From positions 1-64,000 of the forward strand of contig NZ_VDMO01000015.1 in the NCBI RefSeq assembly GCF_006335125.1: a DNA stretch of 64,000 nucleotides. The letters run 5' to 3'. Each line of letters opens with the position of its first letter. The stretch's first letter is position 1. Below are positions 23,350 through 30,767 of the stretch, piece after piece. The position numbers were made by a program, and so were the translations under genes. Under the pieces are notes generated by a model, which saw only the letters and a program-made list of their open reading frames with translations, was not told the origin of the DNA and searched no databases. The stretch is from Deinococcus radiopugnans ATCC 19172 (GTDB taxonomy: Bacteria > Deinococcota > Deinococci > Deinococcales > Deinococcaceae).

Positions 23350-24350
23350 AGCTTCAACGCCGCCCGCACCTGTGCCACCCGCGCCGCCACACCACCCTGC
23401 ACTTCCAGGAATGGGATGCCCCTGGTCCCCAGCTCCTGCCGAATAAAGCCCTGCTGCACGGTGCGAACTGCCGCGTTGGCCCGCCAGCCGTCCTGCTCGT
23501 GGGCCAGATCGTCGGCGCACAGGACGGTGTGGGCGTAGCGGGCGCGGCAGGCATCGGCCAGCGCGTGCAGTTCGGGTAGGGCCGTGCCGGTCAGCAGGTA
23601 AGACCACATCAGCGTGGTGGCGGCATTGGTGTCGCAGAAGACCCAGCGATTAACGCCAGGGGTGCGGGCGGCCTCATCCTCCAGCGCGCGGTGGCCCAGG
23701 GCGATTTCCAGAAAGTGTTCGGGCGACAGGTGGCCGTCCTCGCGCTCGTACACGTCGCGGCCATACTCGCGGGCGGACGTGGTGCCGCAGCTTTTGGCCA
23801 GCGCCCGTGTCAGCGTGCTTTTGCCGGTGCTTTCCGCGCCCAGCAGCACGACCCTCTGCACGAAATGGGCGTAAATGGCGGGATCGAGAAACTGACGGTG
23901 GGTATGAATGTCGGCCCTGAGCCGCGTGCCGCTAATCGGCACCGCCGTCCGCGCCGCATCCACACACACATGCGCCGCGCCCAGTTCCGCCGCCAGCGCG
24001 TCGCCGTAGCCCTCGCTGGTGTACACGGCGTCGGGGTGAATCCCCCAACCGTCCAGAACGCGGCGGACGTAGGCCCGGTGAACGGCATCCGGCTCGTCGT
24101 TCATCGGCGGATTGGGCGCGTCGGGCAGCAACTCCAGACCTGGAAACAGCCGGGCAGGAAACAGTTCGCGGATCCAGCCCCGGCGCAGCGGCGAGGGCAT
24201 GTGCGGAAAGTCCGGGCGGCTGTAGACCCACACGCTGACCCGTTCGCATTCGGCCAGCGCCCGCTCCAGCAGCCGCATGTGGCCCTTGTGGAAAGGAGCG
24301 AACTTGCCGACGATCAGGGCGTGTCTGAATCTTGATGTGGAGTCAGGCAA
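23346..24350 (-). CDS. nadR: NadR-type NMN adenylyltransferase / ribosylnicotinamide kinase
   Basis: 334 residues with two enzyme domains and no N-terminal HTH. Residues 1-160 are the adenylyltransferase: GKFAPFHKGH (15-24) carries the HxGH motif and ISGTRLR (139-145) the second. Residues 165-334 are the nicotinamide riboside kinase with Walker A GAESTGKST (171-179). Together they turn nicotinamide riboside or NMN into NAD+. It overlaps pnuC by 8 nt on the same strand, so transport and phosphorylation are coupled. Confidence 0.93.
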   Translation of the reverse strand: MPDSTSRFRHALIVGKFAPFHKGHMRLLERALAECERVSVWVYSRPDFPHMPSPLRRGWIRELFPARLFPGLELLPDAPNPPMNDEPDAVHRAYVRRVLDGWGIHPDAVYTSEGYGDALAAELGAAHVCVDAARTAVPISGTRLRADIHTHRQFLDPAIYAHFVQRVVLLGAESTGKSTLTRALAKSCGTTSAREYGRDVYEREDGHLSPEHFLEIALGHRALEDEAARTPGVNRWVFCDTNAATTLMWSYLLTGTALPELHALADACRARYAHTVLCADDLAHEQDGWRANAAVRTVQQGFIRQELGTRGIPFLEVQGGVAARVAQVRAALKL

Positions 24351-24933
24351 AGGCCACTTCCCGCGCCTCGTCCTGTCGCCACTGTTTCCAGCCGTAGAGG
24401 CTCATGGCCGCCAGAATGAATTGCAGACCGAACAGCACCCAGTACCCCGTGTGCCAGAAGTACACGGCCTGCACGGCATTGACCACCACCCACACCGGCC
24501 AAGCCCAGGCCCAGCGGCGCGTCGTGGCGAAGTTGGCGACTAAAGCCAGCGTGACCGCCGCGAACTGCACGCCGTTCCACACGTCGGCAAAGTCGGTCAG
24601 AACCACCGTGTACGCGAAGATCAGCAGGCTGGCGGCCCAGGTCACGCCGTACCATCCGGCCTCGTTGAAGCGAATCTCGCCGCGTGCGCGCCGGGCCTCC
24701 AGATGCCACAGGTACAGGCCGTGAATGCCGAACAGCAGGTAGGTGACCTGCAACCCCGCCAGCATCCACTGCCCACCCGCCAGGAACAGCAGGAAGTACG
24801 GCAGCAGCGAGGCGTTGCTCCAGTGCCAGTACGTGCTGGCCTTGCCCCACAGGTAATACAGGCTGACCAGGACGCACAGGCCGCCCGCCAGATCAAGGGC
24901 GAGGGGCGGAAGGGTGAGGCCGAGAATGTTCAT
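24343..24933 (-). CDS. pnuC: Nicotinamide riboside transporter PnuC
   Basis: 196-residue membrane protein with about seven hydrophobic helices. Conserved patches YWHWSNASLLPY, QVTYLLFGIHGLYLW, NFATTRRWAWAWPVWVVVN and YFWHTGYWVLFGLQFILAA match PnuC, which moves nicotinamide riboside by facilitated diffusion and depends on NadR-type phosphorylation to trap it. GAGGAG lies upstream of the ATG, and its end overlaps nadR. Confidence 0.93.
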   Translation of the reverse strand: MNILGLTLPPLALDLAGGLCVLVSLYYLWGKASTYWHWSNASLLPYFLLFLAGGQWMLAGLQVTYLLFGIHGLYLWHLEARRARGEIRFNEAGWYGVTWAASLLIFAYTVVLTDFADVWNGVQFAAVTLALVANFATTRRWAWAWPVWVVVNAVQAVYFWHTGYWVLFGLQFILAAMSLYGWKQWRQDEAREVAFA

Positions 24934-24985
24934 AAATGCTCCTCAAAGGAACTGGGCTGTGCCAGAGCGGAAAGAGTGTCGTCCG

Positions 24986-24991
24986 TAGATT
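24986..24991 (+). promoter_or_regulatory. Leaderless -10 for the small membrane protein gene
   Basis: TAGATT, 6 nt before the ATG at 24998. Confidence 0.5.
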
Positions 24992-24997
24992 GCGGGC

Positions 24998-25291
24998 ATG
25001 TCGGCAGCGGTCTTTCTGGCTCTCCTGGCCCTGTTCTGGGCCGTCTTGTTGCTGCTCAGCCGGGGAAAGGTGGGGAAATCTGTCGCGGGGCGGCGTGGTT
25101 CCCCGCGCTCTGAGGGCCTGCCTTCACCTTCACAGGAGGAGTTCTGGCTGCAAAAACTGCTGACCGTGACCCGGAACAATCGTGGAGCCATTGAGCGCGG
25201 CGTGACGGCCAAGCGACGCAATTTCCCCCACGCCAGCCGGGCCGAACTGCTGGAGCGTGTGCATACCGACTACATGCGAGACCTACGCTAG
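24998..25291 (+). CDS. Small single-pass membrane protein
   Basis: 97 residues: one N-terminal helix (about 3-20, AAVFLALLALFWAVLLLL), then a basic, soluble tail. No family was recognised. It is divergent from pnuC and convergent with the third gene of the NAMPT-TIR operon, so it sits between two NAD-related transcripts. Confidence 0.6.
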   Translation: MSAAVFLALLALFWAVLLLLSRGKVGKSVAGRRGSPRSEGLPSPSQEEFWLQKLLTVTRNNRGAIERGVTAKRRNFPHASRAELLERVHTDYMRDLR

Positions 25292-25297
25292 ACGGGG

Positions 25298-25900
25298 TCA
25301 ATCGATCTCCCCTCCAATCCTCGTCAGCGCACCCATCTGCCGCGCCAGTGCCGTGAGTTTCCAGTCGCTGTCCTCCCGCACCAGCACCCCCAGTTGCCCC
25401 AATCCAAGCAGCGCCGCCGCGAATTCCTGCCGGGACAGGCCCGCCACCGTCGCTGTTGTGCCTGCGGGAAGACGATCCTCGAACGGCTCTATCGGGTCAA
25501 GCAAATCGAACAGGCCCACAAACACATGCGTTTCGCGGTCCGACAGCTCCCCAATAATCCGCAGCGTCTGAAACTTGTCGGGCGCGGGTGGCGGGAAATT
25601 CAGCAGGCAGCCGGCCAGGGCGCGGGCGATGAAGCGCAGTTTGGCCTCCGACTCGGCCACCTCTGCCGTGCGTACCGCCTGAACCACGTTGGCCCGGAAG
25701 GCCTCCGAGCGCAGGTAGGCGTGATCCACGCTGTCCGCGTAGGCCCCGGCCAGCGAGCGGAATTCGGCCTCCAGATGCCGGGCGAGGCGGGCGGCCTGTT
25801 CGGGGTTGGCCGAAGCGAACCACGTTTTGAATGATTCGGACGGCAACCCTAAAGGTTCGAGGGTGTGCAGGGCGGGGAGGAGGGGGGTGAGGGCGTTCAC
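25298..25900 (-). CDS. Unknown protein with possible winged-helix C terminus; third gene of the NAMPT-TIR operon
   Basis: 200 residues, GC-rich like the chromosome. Residues 1-110 are helical with no known motif. Residues about 150-195 (LSRQEFAAALLGLGQLGVLVREDSDWKLTALARQMGAL) have the pattern of a winged helix (helix, helix, then strand and LTxxGR-like turn), but this is by eye. The GTG start overlaps the TIR-gene stop by 4 nt (GTGA), so it is translationally coupled to the TIR protein. Possible roles are regulator, antitoxin-like partner or second effector subunit; none can be shown from sequence. Confidence 0.7.
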   Translation of the reverse strand: MNALTPLLPALHTLEPLGLPSESFKTWFASANPEQAARLARHLEAEFRSLAGAYADSVDHAYLRSEAFRANVVQAVRTAEVAESEAKLRFIARALAGCLLNFPPPAPDKFQTLRIIGELSDRETHVFVGLFDLLDPIEPFEDRLPAGTTATVAGLSRQEFAAALLGLGQLGVLVREDSDWKLTALARQMGALTRIGGEID

Positions 25901-26607
25901 AAGTGTTTCAGTTCGCGTGTAATTCCTCCCAAGGCAGCTTCAATTCCTCCCTCGGGAAAAGGTATATAAACCCATCCGGCAATGTTGGTGGGTATATTTA
26001 CGCCCTCTTCGTGTAAAAGGCAAACCCTATCTGGCCCATACTTTCCCTGAAAATAGCCAAGCTCGTGAATGACGTTCTCTCTGGCTCTTATCTGTTCATC
26101 GGTAGTCAGGTCATCTCCAGTCATTATTATAATTGCGTAGCCGCAACTATCTGACTCGTCGACGAGTTTCTGAAAGATTGTCCTGCCCTTATTTGCCTCT
26201 TGGGCCAATTCAAGAGTTGGAATCTCTAGAGTACGCTCGACGTACTCCTGAACTTTTCGCCAATCTTCTTTTCTTCCATGAGATATAAATACTTTTTTCG
26301 GGAGAGGGGAGATGGACGTATTTTTTGAATTGAGTGTTGACCAGAAATCAAGAAAAGCTTTAGTCTCTACTTCTATTGATTTTATTCCCTCCGACTTAGC
26401 GTAAGAGCCATACTCCGTATGCTTAGTTTGCGGGAGAGTAATTCCAGGCATGAATGAGAAAATATGAGGAAATACTTCTTGAAGATCAGGCCTCAGTTCG
26501 GAGTATTTAAGCGCAACAGCGAATAGAGATATATCTGATTTATCGTCTGTTTCCGAAATTGATCTGTAGACGCTTGCGATATATGCAAGAGCTGATTTTG
26601 TATCCAT
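25897..26607 (-). CDS. TIR-like (CAP12/PCTIR-type) nucleotide-binding protein, candidate NADase
   Basis: 236 residues. Residues about 105-230 match the TIR-like domain of predicted nucleotide-binding proteins (PF10137 type): KKVFISHGRKEDW, GRTIFQKLVDESDSCGYAIIIMTGDD, RARENVIHELGYFQGKYGPDRVCLLHEEG, IPTNIAGWVYIPF. E182 in NVIHELGY is the best candidate for the catalytic glutamate of TIR NADases. Residues 1-100 are an unassigned helical region that could sense a trigger. The DNA is AT-rich: two sampled 60-nt lines count 27 and 22 G+C. The start is 1 nt after the NAMPT stop, and its 3' end overlaps the next gene. Confidence 0.85.
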   Translation of the reverse strand: MDTKSALAYIASVYRSISETDDKSDISLFAVALKYSELRPDLQEVFPHIFSFMPGITLPQTKHTEYGSYAKSEGIKSIEVETKAFLDFWSTLNSKNTSISPLPKKVFISHGRKEDWRKVQEYVERTLEIPTLELAQEANKGRTIFQKLVDESDSCGYAIIIMTGDDLTTDEQIRARENVIHELGYFQGKYGPDRVCLLHEEGVNIPTNIAGWVYIPFPEGGIEAALGGITRELKHL

Positions 26608-26608
26608 A

Positions 26609-28021
26609 TTACCCACGCCCCCGAATCTCCTCCAGTGAATCCCGCACCAGCAACTCTCCATCCCTGTACACCGTCCGCATCAACGAACCGGGAAAATCCG
26701 TGTCGAAGGTGTAATAGGCGCGCGTGGTCATGCGGCCATTTTCCATGACCAGGTCCAGCACGCCATCCTTGCTGCGCTTGCCGGGATCGGTCACGGGATC
26801 CTTGTAGATGCCCCGGTACGCACCGTCGATCAGGCCCGCGCTGGCCTTGTAGGCAAAACGCTGGGTGTCGCGGTCTACCTTTTGCAGCAGCGCCCCGCCC
26901 ATGCCGAAGGTGACGTTCTCGGCGGAAAAGCCGTCGATCAGCAGGTTTTGCAGAATCTGGGTGATGGTCTGCTCGTCAATGCCGTCGCCCTGAATCACGC
27001 GCACATGGTTGAGCACCTGATAGCCCTTGCCGTTCACTGTGGTGCCGAATTTGGCGGCCAGGGCGCGCACCGCCAGCCTGACCATTGCAGGCGGCTCGCC
27101 GCTGTCGGGGCGCACCACCAGCGTGCCGCCGCTGTCGATGACCATCTGACGCAGCGTTTCGCCCCAGTGGGTGTTGATGGCGTATTTCAGGTCATACGAG
27201 TCGCTGACCACCGAGTACAGCCCGCCCGGCTTGCCGAACTGCGCCACCAGATTGCGGTAGGCATCCACCTCATGCTCCTTGCCCCAGCTGGTAATCGTGC
27301 TGTGTTCGGCGGCGGGGATGGAAAAGCCCGCGATGTCGGCGTCGTAGTGGTTGCGGGCCACCCGCAGCGCTTCCAGGGTGTCGCTGCCCTGAAAGTTGAC
27401 CAGATGCGCCAGGGCGCCCAGGCCCGCGCTCTCGCGGCTGCTCACGCCCCGGCTGCCGAAGTCGTGCAGTTTGAAGGGCAGTTCCGTCGCCGGGTTGTCG
27501 CAGGTTTCCTCCAGCGCCTTGCCGATGATCTGGCGGATGTGCCAGCTCTGCGTGCAGACGGTAGTCGGATACCACACCCGCATCAGCATGGTCTCGAACC
27601 AGCCCACCAGCCACGGCAGCTCGGGATCGGTGTTGGTCACGCTCATCAGGACGTTGTGGATGGGCACCAGCGTCCCCTCGGGCACGGCCCGCACCTCCAG
27701 CGGGAGCCGCCCGCCGTGGACGTTGACCACCCGCATCCAGCCGTCGTAGGGGAACGGTTCGCCGTGCGGTTCGATCACGCTGCGGGCTTCCTCCACCATC
27801 TCGGCGGTGATGCGGCGCGTCAGGTACCGGTCCAGCAGGTATTGCAGTCCAAAAAAGCGCGTAACTGGGTAGCGCCCGCCGCGCGATTCCAGGTACGAGA
27901 ACAGCCGGGTGGTGCCGGGGGGGTACTGCAGGAAGTGGCTGCTCTTGTAGCTGTCGGTGTCCAGAATCAGGTTCTCGTCGCTCAGGTGGGGGAGGGGGGC
28001 CGTGCGGGTGGTAGGGGTCAT
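26609..28021 (-). CDS. nadV: Nicotinamide phosphoribosyltransferase (NAMPT)
   Basis: 470 residues; joins nicotinamide to PRPP to make NMN, the salvage route that recovers nicotinamide released by NAD-consuming enzymes. Family blocks include HDFGSRGVSSRESAGLGALA, GFSIPAAEHSTITSWGKEHE, VVSDSYDL, GGTLVVRPDSGEPP, RVIQGDGI and NVTFGMGGALLQKVDRDTQRF. AGGAGG lies before the ATG. It is the first gene of an apparent operon with the TIR-like gene and a third gene. A near-perfect 26-bp palindrome lies upstream. Confidence 0.95.
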   Translation of the reverse strand: MTPTTRTAPLPHLSDENLILDTDSYKSSHFLQYPPGTTRLFSYLESRGGRYPVTRFFGLQYLLDRYLTRRITAEMVEEARSVIEPHGEPFPYDGWMRVVNVHGGRLPLEVRAVPEGTLVPIHNVLMSVTNTDPELPWLVGWFETMLMRVWYPTTVCTQSWHIRQIIGKALEETCDNPATELPFKLHDFGSRGVSSRESAGLGALAHLVNFQGSDTLEALRVARNHYDADIAGFSIPAAEHSTITSWGKEHEVDAYRNLVAQFGKPGGLYSVVSDSYDLKYAINTHWGETLRQMVIDSGGTLVVRPDSGEPPAMVRLAVRALAAKFGTTVNGKGYQVLNHVRVIQGDGIDEQTITQILQNLLIDGFSAENVTFGMGGALLQKVDRDTQRFAYKASAGLIDGAYRGIYKDPVTDPGKRSKDGVLDLVMENGRMTTRAYYTFDTDFPGSLMRTVYRDGELLVRDSLEEIRGRG

Positions 28022-28053
28022 CGTGGAGCCTCCTGTGGTCTTGCCTTCTGGCG

Positions 28054-28079
28054 CTCATAATCCAAAATCAGACTATGAG
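28054..28079. promoter_or_regulatory. Palindrome upstream of the NAMPT operon
   Basis: CTCATAATC (28054-28062) and GACTATGAG (28071-28079) pair over 8 of 9 positions around an 8-nt centre, in AT-rich DNA 33 nt before the NAMPT ATG. It looks like a dimeric repressor site, for example for an NAD-metabolism regulator, but no binding protein can be named and no convincing -35/-10 pair was found beside it. Confidence 0.45.
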
Positions 28080-28228
28080 TAATATGATAAAAGTGACTCT
28101 CCGCTCTTGGTTTTGTGGGCTACAGCTGTCTCTGCTGCAGTACCCACTCCGCCTTTGCGGCAAGACTGTGAATGGCTGGGGCCGGGAGTGACTGTGCCAG
28201 GGAGCAGGTATGGGACTTGACCCTCGCC

Positions 28229-28714
28229 TTAGCGCCAACGTCCTGGAGGGGCAAGCGAAGCGTCGGTCAGGCGGAGCGGGCGGTCCTGACCAGTCTCACC
28301 CACCGCCACCACCTGAAGGCTGACCGGTACCTTCGCTTCCCGCTGGATGCACAGCCCACGGTGCTGATTGCAGGTGAACAGGCGGGCGCTCAAGCTGGCT
28401 GGGTACAGGCCCGGCCGGGTCCCCGGCGGCACCCGCACCTGCAGGCTCAGGGGCCGCACACGGCCGTAATACTCGCGGTACTTCGCGTCGAGATGCGGCG
28501 GGCCATTGACGGCTCCGCTGACCTGTCCCCAGGGGGTGGTGAGCCGCACGGTGTTGGGGGCGTCCCGGTTCACCAGCAGGTCACGCAACCCGAAGATCAC
28601 GCTCAGGGTGGCGGTCTGTCCGGCCGGCGCTGCGGCCTGAGCGGTGCCCACCGCCTGCGCCGCGCCCACGGCCAGCAGCAGGCACAGGGACAGGGGGCGG
28701 GCAAGGTGTCTCAC
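28229..28714 (-). CDS. Secreted protein with a DsbD N-domain-like cysteine motif
   Basis: 161 residues. A signal peptide (residues 1 to about 25, LARPLSLCLLLAVGAAQA) is followed by a beta-rich domain. Two cysteines in LFTCNQHRGLCIQREAKVPVSL are spaced and placed like those of the immunoglobulin-like N-terminal domain of DsbD-type thiol exchange proteins; this resemblance is by eye. The GTG at 28714 is preferred to 28726 because TATGCT lies 7 nt upstream. Function unproven. Confidence 0.6.
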   Translation of the reverse strand: MRHLARPLSLCLLLAVGAAQAVGTAQAAAPAGQTATLSVIFGLRDLLVNRDAPNTVRLTTPWGQVSGAVNGPPHLDAKYREYYGRVRPLSLQVRVPPGTRPGLYPASLSARLFTCNQHRGLCIQREAKVPVSLQVVAVGETGQDRPLRLTDASLAPPGRWR

Positions 28715-28721
28715 GGGCCGC

Positions 28722-28727
28722 AGCATA
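28722..28727 (-). promoter_or_regulatory. Leaderless -10 for the secreted protein gene
   Basis: TATGCT on the minus strand, 7 nt before the GTG at 28714. Confidence 0.5.
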
Positions 28728-28796
28728 GCGCCGACGGCAACAAGGCCACCGACGATTTCGCGGTGGCCTCGGGGCGGGGCTGAGTCTTGCCCTGAA

Positions 28797-29537
28797 CTAC
28801 TTCTTCAGCGCGTTCTGCAAACCTTCCAGCGTCATGTGATGCGCGTTCCACTCCACGGCATTGCTCAGGCTCTGGGCGTGCGGCAGATCGTCAGTCAGGG
28901 CGCGTTTGGTGCCTTCCAGCGCTTTCGGGGACAGGGCCACCAGCTGGGCGGCCAGTTCCTCGGCCCGCCGGAACAACTCGTCGGGCGTGTCCATCACCTC
29001 GGTGACCAGGCCCCAGATCTCGGCAGTCTCGGCGTCGATGGGTTCGCCGGTCAGCGCCAGATGCGCGGTGCGCCCGCGTCCGATCAGGTGCGGCAGGCGC
29101 TGCAACCCGCCCAGATCGGCGGCAATGCCCAGCTTGACTTCCGGCAGGCTGAAGCGGGCGTCGCTGCTGCACAGCCGGATATCCGCCCCGCTGATCAGCT
29201 CCAGCCCCGCGCCGATGCACCAGCCGTGCACAGCGGCGATCACCGGAATGGGCAGTGCGGCCAGCCCCTCGGTGGCGGCGTGCATCTCGGCCACCACGGC
29301 CTTGAACCCCACCACGTCACCCAGCACCGGCCCGATCTGGCCCGCGTTGGTCTTCACGTCCAGCCCGGCGCTGAAGATTTTCTCGCCGCGCACGATCAGC
29401 ACGCGGGCGTCCCCCAGTTCGGCCAGCGCCTGCGGCATCTCGCGCCAGAAGTCCGGCCCCATGCTGCCCATCTTGGCGCTGAGGGTCAGGGTGGCCACCT
29501 CGCCCTGCCGCGACAGGCGAACGGTTTGATACGTCAT
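28797..29537 (-). CDS. Enoyl-CoA hydratase/isomerase family protein (crotonase)
   Basis: 246 residues of the crotonase fold. The oxyanion-hole segments are [13 protein letters not shown] and [52 protein letters not shown]. The first Glu of the hydratase pair is replaced by Ala/Asp-type residues near ADLGG, as in Delta3,5-Delta2,4-dienoyl-CoA isomerases (ECH1 type), which carry Asp there; this is inference. The start at 29537 begins [12 protein letters not shown] and follows TACACT. Confidence 0.88.
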   Translation of the reverse strand: MTYQTVRLSRQGEVATLTLSAKMGSMGPDFWREMPQALAELGDARVLIVRGEKIFSAGLDVKTNAGQIGPVLGDVVGFKAVVAEMHAATEGLAALPIPVIAAVHGWCIGAGLELISGADIRLCSSDARFSLPEVKLGIAADLGGLQRLPHLIGRGRTAHLALTGEPIDAETAEIWGLVTEVMDTPDELFRRAEELAAQLVALSPKALEGTKRALTDDLPHAQSLSNAVEWNAHHMTLEGLQNALKK

Positions 29538-29544
29538 GCCCGGC

Positions 29545-29550
29545 AGTGTA
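29545..29550 (-). promoter_or_regulatory. Leaderless -10 for the crotonase gene
   Basis: TACACT on the minus strand, 7 nt before the ATG at 29537. Confidence 0.5.
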
Positions 29551-29587
29551 GCGCCTGCGGTTGAACCGGGTTCAGGATCAGGCGTGC

Positions 29588-29616
29588 TTGACATTTTTGC
29601 GGCCACGGAATATATT
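29588..29616 (+). promoter_or_regulatory. Near-consensus sigma-70 promoter of the 6S-like RNA
   Basis: TTGACA (29588-29593), exactly 17 nt, then TATATT (29611-29616). It is the strongest consensus promoter in the window and drives no convincing protein gene. Confidence 0.8.
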
Positions 29617-29622
29617 GAGCGT

Positions 29623-29788
29623 TCTGGCTTGAAAGAGCCATGCTGTGCAGACCACGATGTACATATGCACTTGAGGGCGACGTCCACCTCCGGGAACCTT
29701 AAAAACGGACGTGCGAACAGAGGAGCGGGGAGAGACCCGTGAGCTTTGAACTTCAAAAAAGAGGGAGCCTTGCGAGGCTCTCTTTTTT
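29623..29788 (+). ncRNA. ssrS: Small structured RNA, probably 6S RNA
   Basis: A transcript of about 165 nt is bounded by the consensus promoter at 29588-29616 and the terminator at 29760-29788, with no supported reading frame. The segment around 29690-29706 reads CCGGGAACCTTAAAAACGG, close to the conserved GAGAAGCCTTAAAAC block of enterobacterial 6S RNA. CGTCC before it can pair with GGACG after it. Length is near the usual 180 nt. 6S RNA binds RNA polymerase holoenzyme by mimicking an open promoter. A closing stem between the ends was not clear, so another abundant small RNA is possible. Confidence 0.6.
29760..29788 (+). terminator. Intrinsic terminator of the 6S-like RNA
   Basis: GAGCCT (29765-29770) and AGGCTC (29775-29780) pair around a TGCG loop, with extra wobble pairs below, then six T (29783-29788). 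Confidence 0.8.
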
Positions 29789-29809
29789 ATGGCTGTGGTG
29801 GCGTGCAGC

Positions 29810-30652
29810 TCAGCCCTCCCCTGGCCTCTGGCCGAAGCACAGTGGCGCGTGGCCAGGCACGGCTTTGGCGGCGAATTCCTTCAGGCCCAACCGATCTGGC
29901 GCTTCCAGGTGGTACCGGAAGTTCCACAGGTAGTGCTGCACCACCCGCTCGGGCAGCCCCAGTTTGGCCGCGTGCCGCCCCGCCACGTCGGCCAAGTGCC
30001 CGATGCCCTCCCGGCGGGCCACGCGCATGGCCTGCACCAGCTCTGGCGGGGGCGGGCGATTCTTGCGGTAGGCCCACACGGCGAACACGAAGGGGTGCCC
30101 GGTCAGACGAAACCAGTCCTCGGCCAGATCGGTGACCGTGATGCCGCGTCCGCTGTCCGGCAGCGTGGTCATAGTGCGCTCGTTGGTGAGTGGCCCCACC
30201 ACGCGGTACCACTCGCGCAGGGCGCTGTCGCCAATTCGCAGCACGCCGTCGTAGCCCTGCTGGAGCAACTCCTCGGCCTCGCCCTCGGCGCGTTCCAGCA
30301 CGGGGGAGAGGCCGCGCTCACGCAGCAGCACCTCCAGCAGCGCCACGCTCATGGCCGACTGCGCGGTTAGGGCGATCCGGCGCAGATCGGCCAGCGGACG
30401 GGTGTGGAACAGATTGACCGAGTACACCGGCCCCAGCACGCTGACGCTGAAATCCGGCAGTGCTTCCAGAATGTCGGCGTGGCGGATAAATTCCACCGCA
30501 CTGATGTTGGCGATGTCCACCTCGCCCGCCAGCAGCGCCGCGTTCATCTGCGTCGGCACGCCGGTAATGGCACTGACGCCCGGCGGCAGGTCCAGCGAAT
30601 CGAGAATCGGGGCGACGTTGGTGAAGTGAATCCATCCAGCTCGGTAGGTCAT
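29810..30652 (-). CDS. mqnA: Chorismate dehydratase MqnA (menaquinone, futalosine pathway)
   Basis: 280 residues. MqnA removes water from chorismate to give 3-enolpyruvylbenzoate, the first step of the futalosine route to menaquinone. The solute-binding-protein-like fold shows YRAGWIHFTNVAPI at the N terminus, VDIANISAVEFIRH, GPVYSVNLFHTRPLADLRRIALTAQSAMSVALLEVLL and LADVAGRHAAKLGLPERVVQHYLWNFRYHLE. Two genes upstream on the same strand is mqnE, supporting the assignment. Confidence 0.9.
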   Translation of the reverse strand: MTYRAGWIHFTNVAPILDSLDLPPGVSAITGVPTQMNAALLAGEVDIANISAVEFIRHADILEALPDFSVSVLGPVYSVNLFHTRPLADLRRIALTAQSAMSVALLEVLLRERGLSPVLERAEGEAEELLQQGYDGVLRIGDSALREWYRVVGPLTNERTMTTLPDSGRGITVTDLAEDWFRLTGHPFVFAVWAYRKNRPPPPELVQAMRVARREGIGHLADVAGRHAAKLGLPERVVQHYLWNFRYHLEAPDRLGLKEFAAKAVPGHAPLCFGQRPGEG

Positions 30653-30675
30653 GGGGCGCTCCGCGTCGGTCTAAG

Positions 30676-30750
30676 GGTCTGAGGGTCTAAAGGTCTGAGG
30701 GATGGGGGATCGCCTGCCCCTAGACCTTTAGTCTGTTTGACCCTCAGACC
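30676..30750. repeat. Palindromic intergenic repeat
   Basis: Two nested inverted arms: 30676-30687 with 30739-30750 (12 of 12) and 30688-30696 with 30722-30730 (9 of 9), with an 8-nt bulge. Part of it, from 30673 on, matches a segment inside the coding region at 56774. The arms use the words GTCTGAGGGTC and its complement. Confidence 0.6.
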
Positions 30751-30767
30751 ACGAGCGCAGCGAGTCT

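Noticed and set aside
25897..26607. A CBASS system built around the TIR-like gene
   Set aside because: No CD-NTase (cyclic-nucleotide synthase) gene is near; only the effector-type domain is present, with NAMPT and an unknown gene.
29623..29788. SRP (4.5S) RNA at the orphan promoter
   Set aside because: The conserved SRP loop GGAAGCAGCC is absent, and the CCTTAAAA block fits 6S better.
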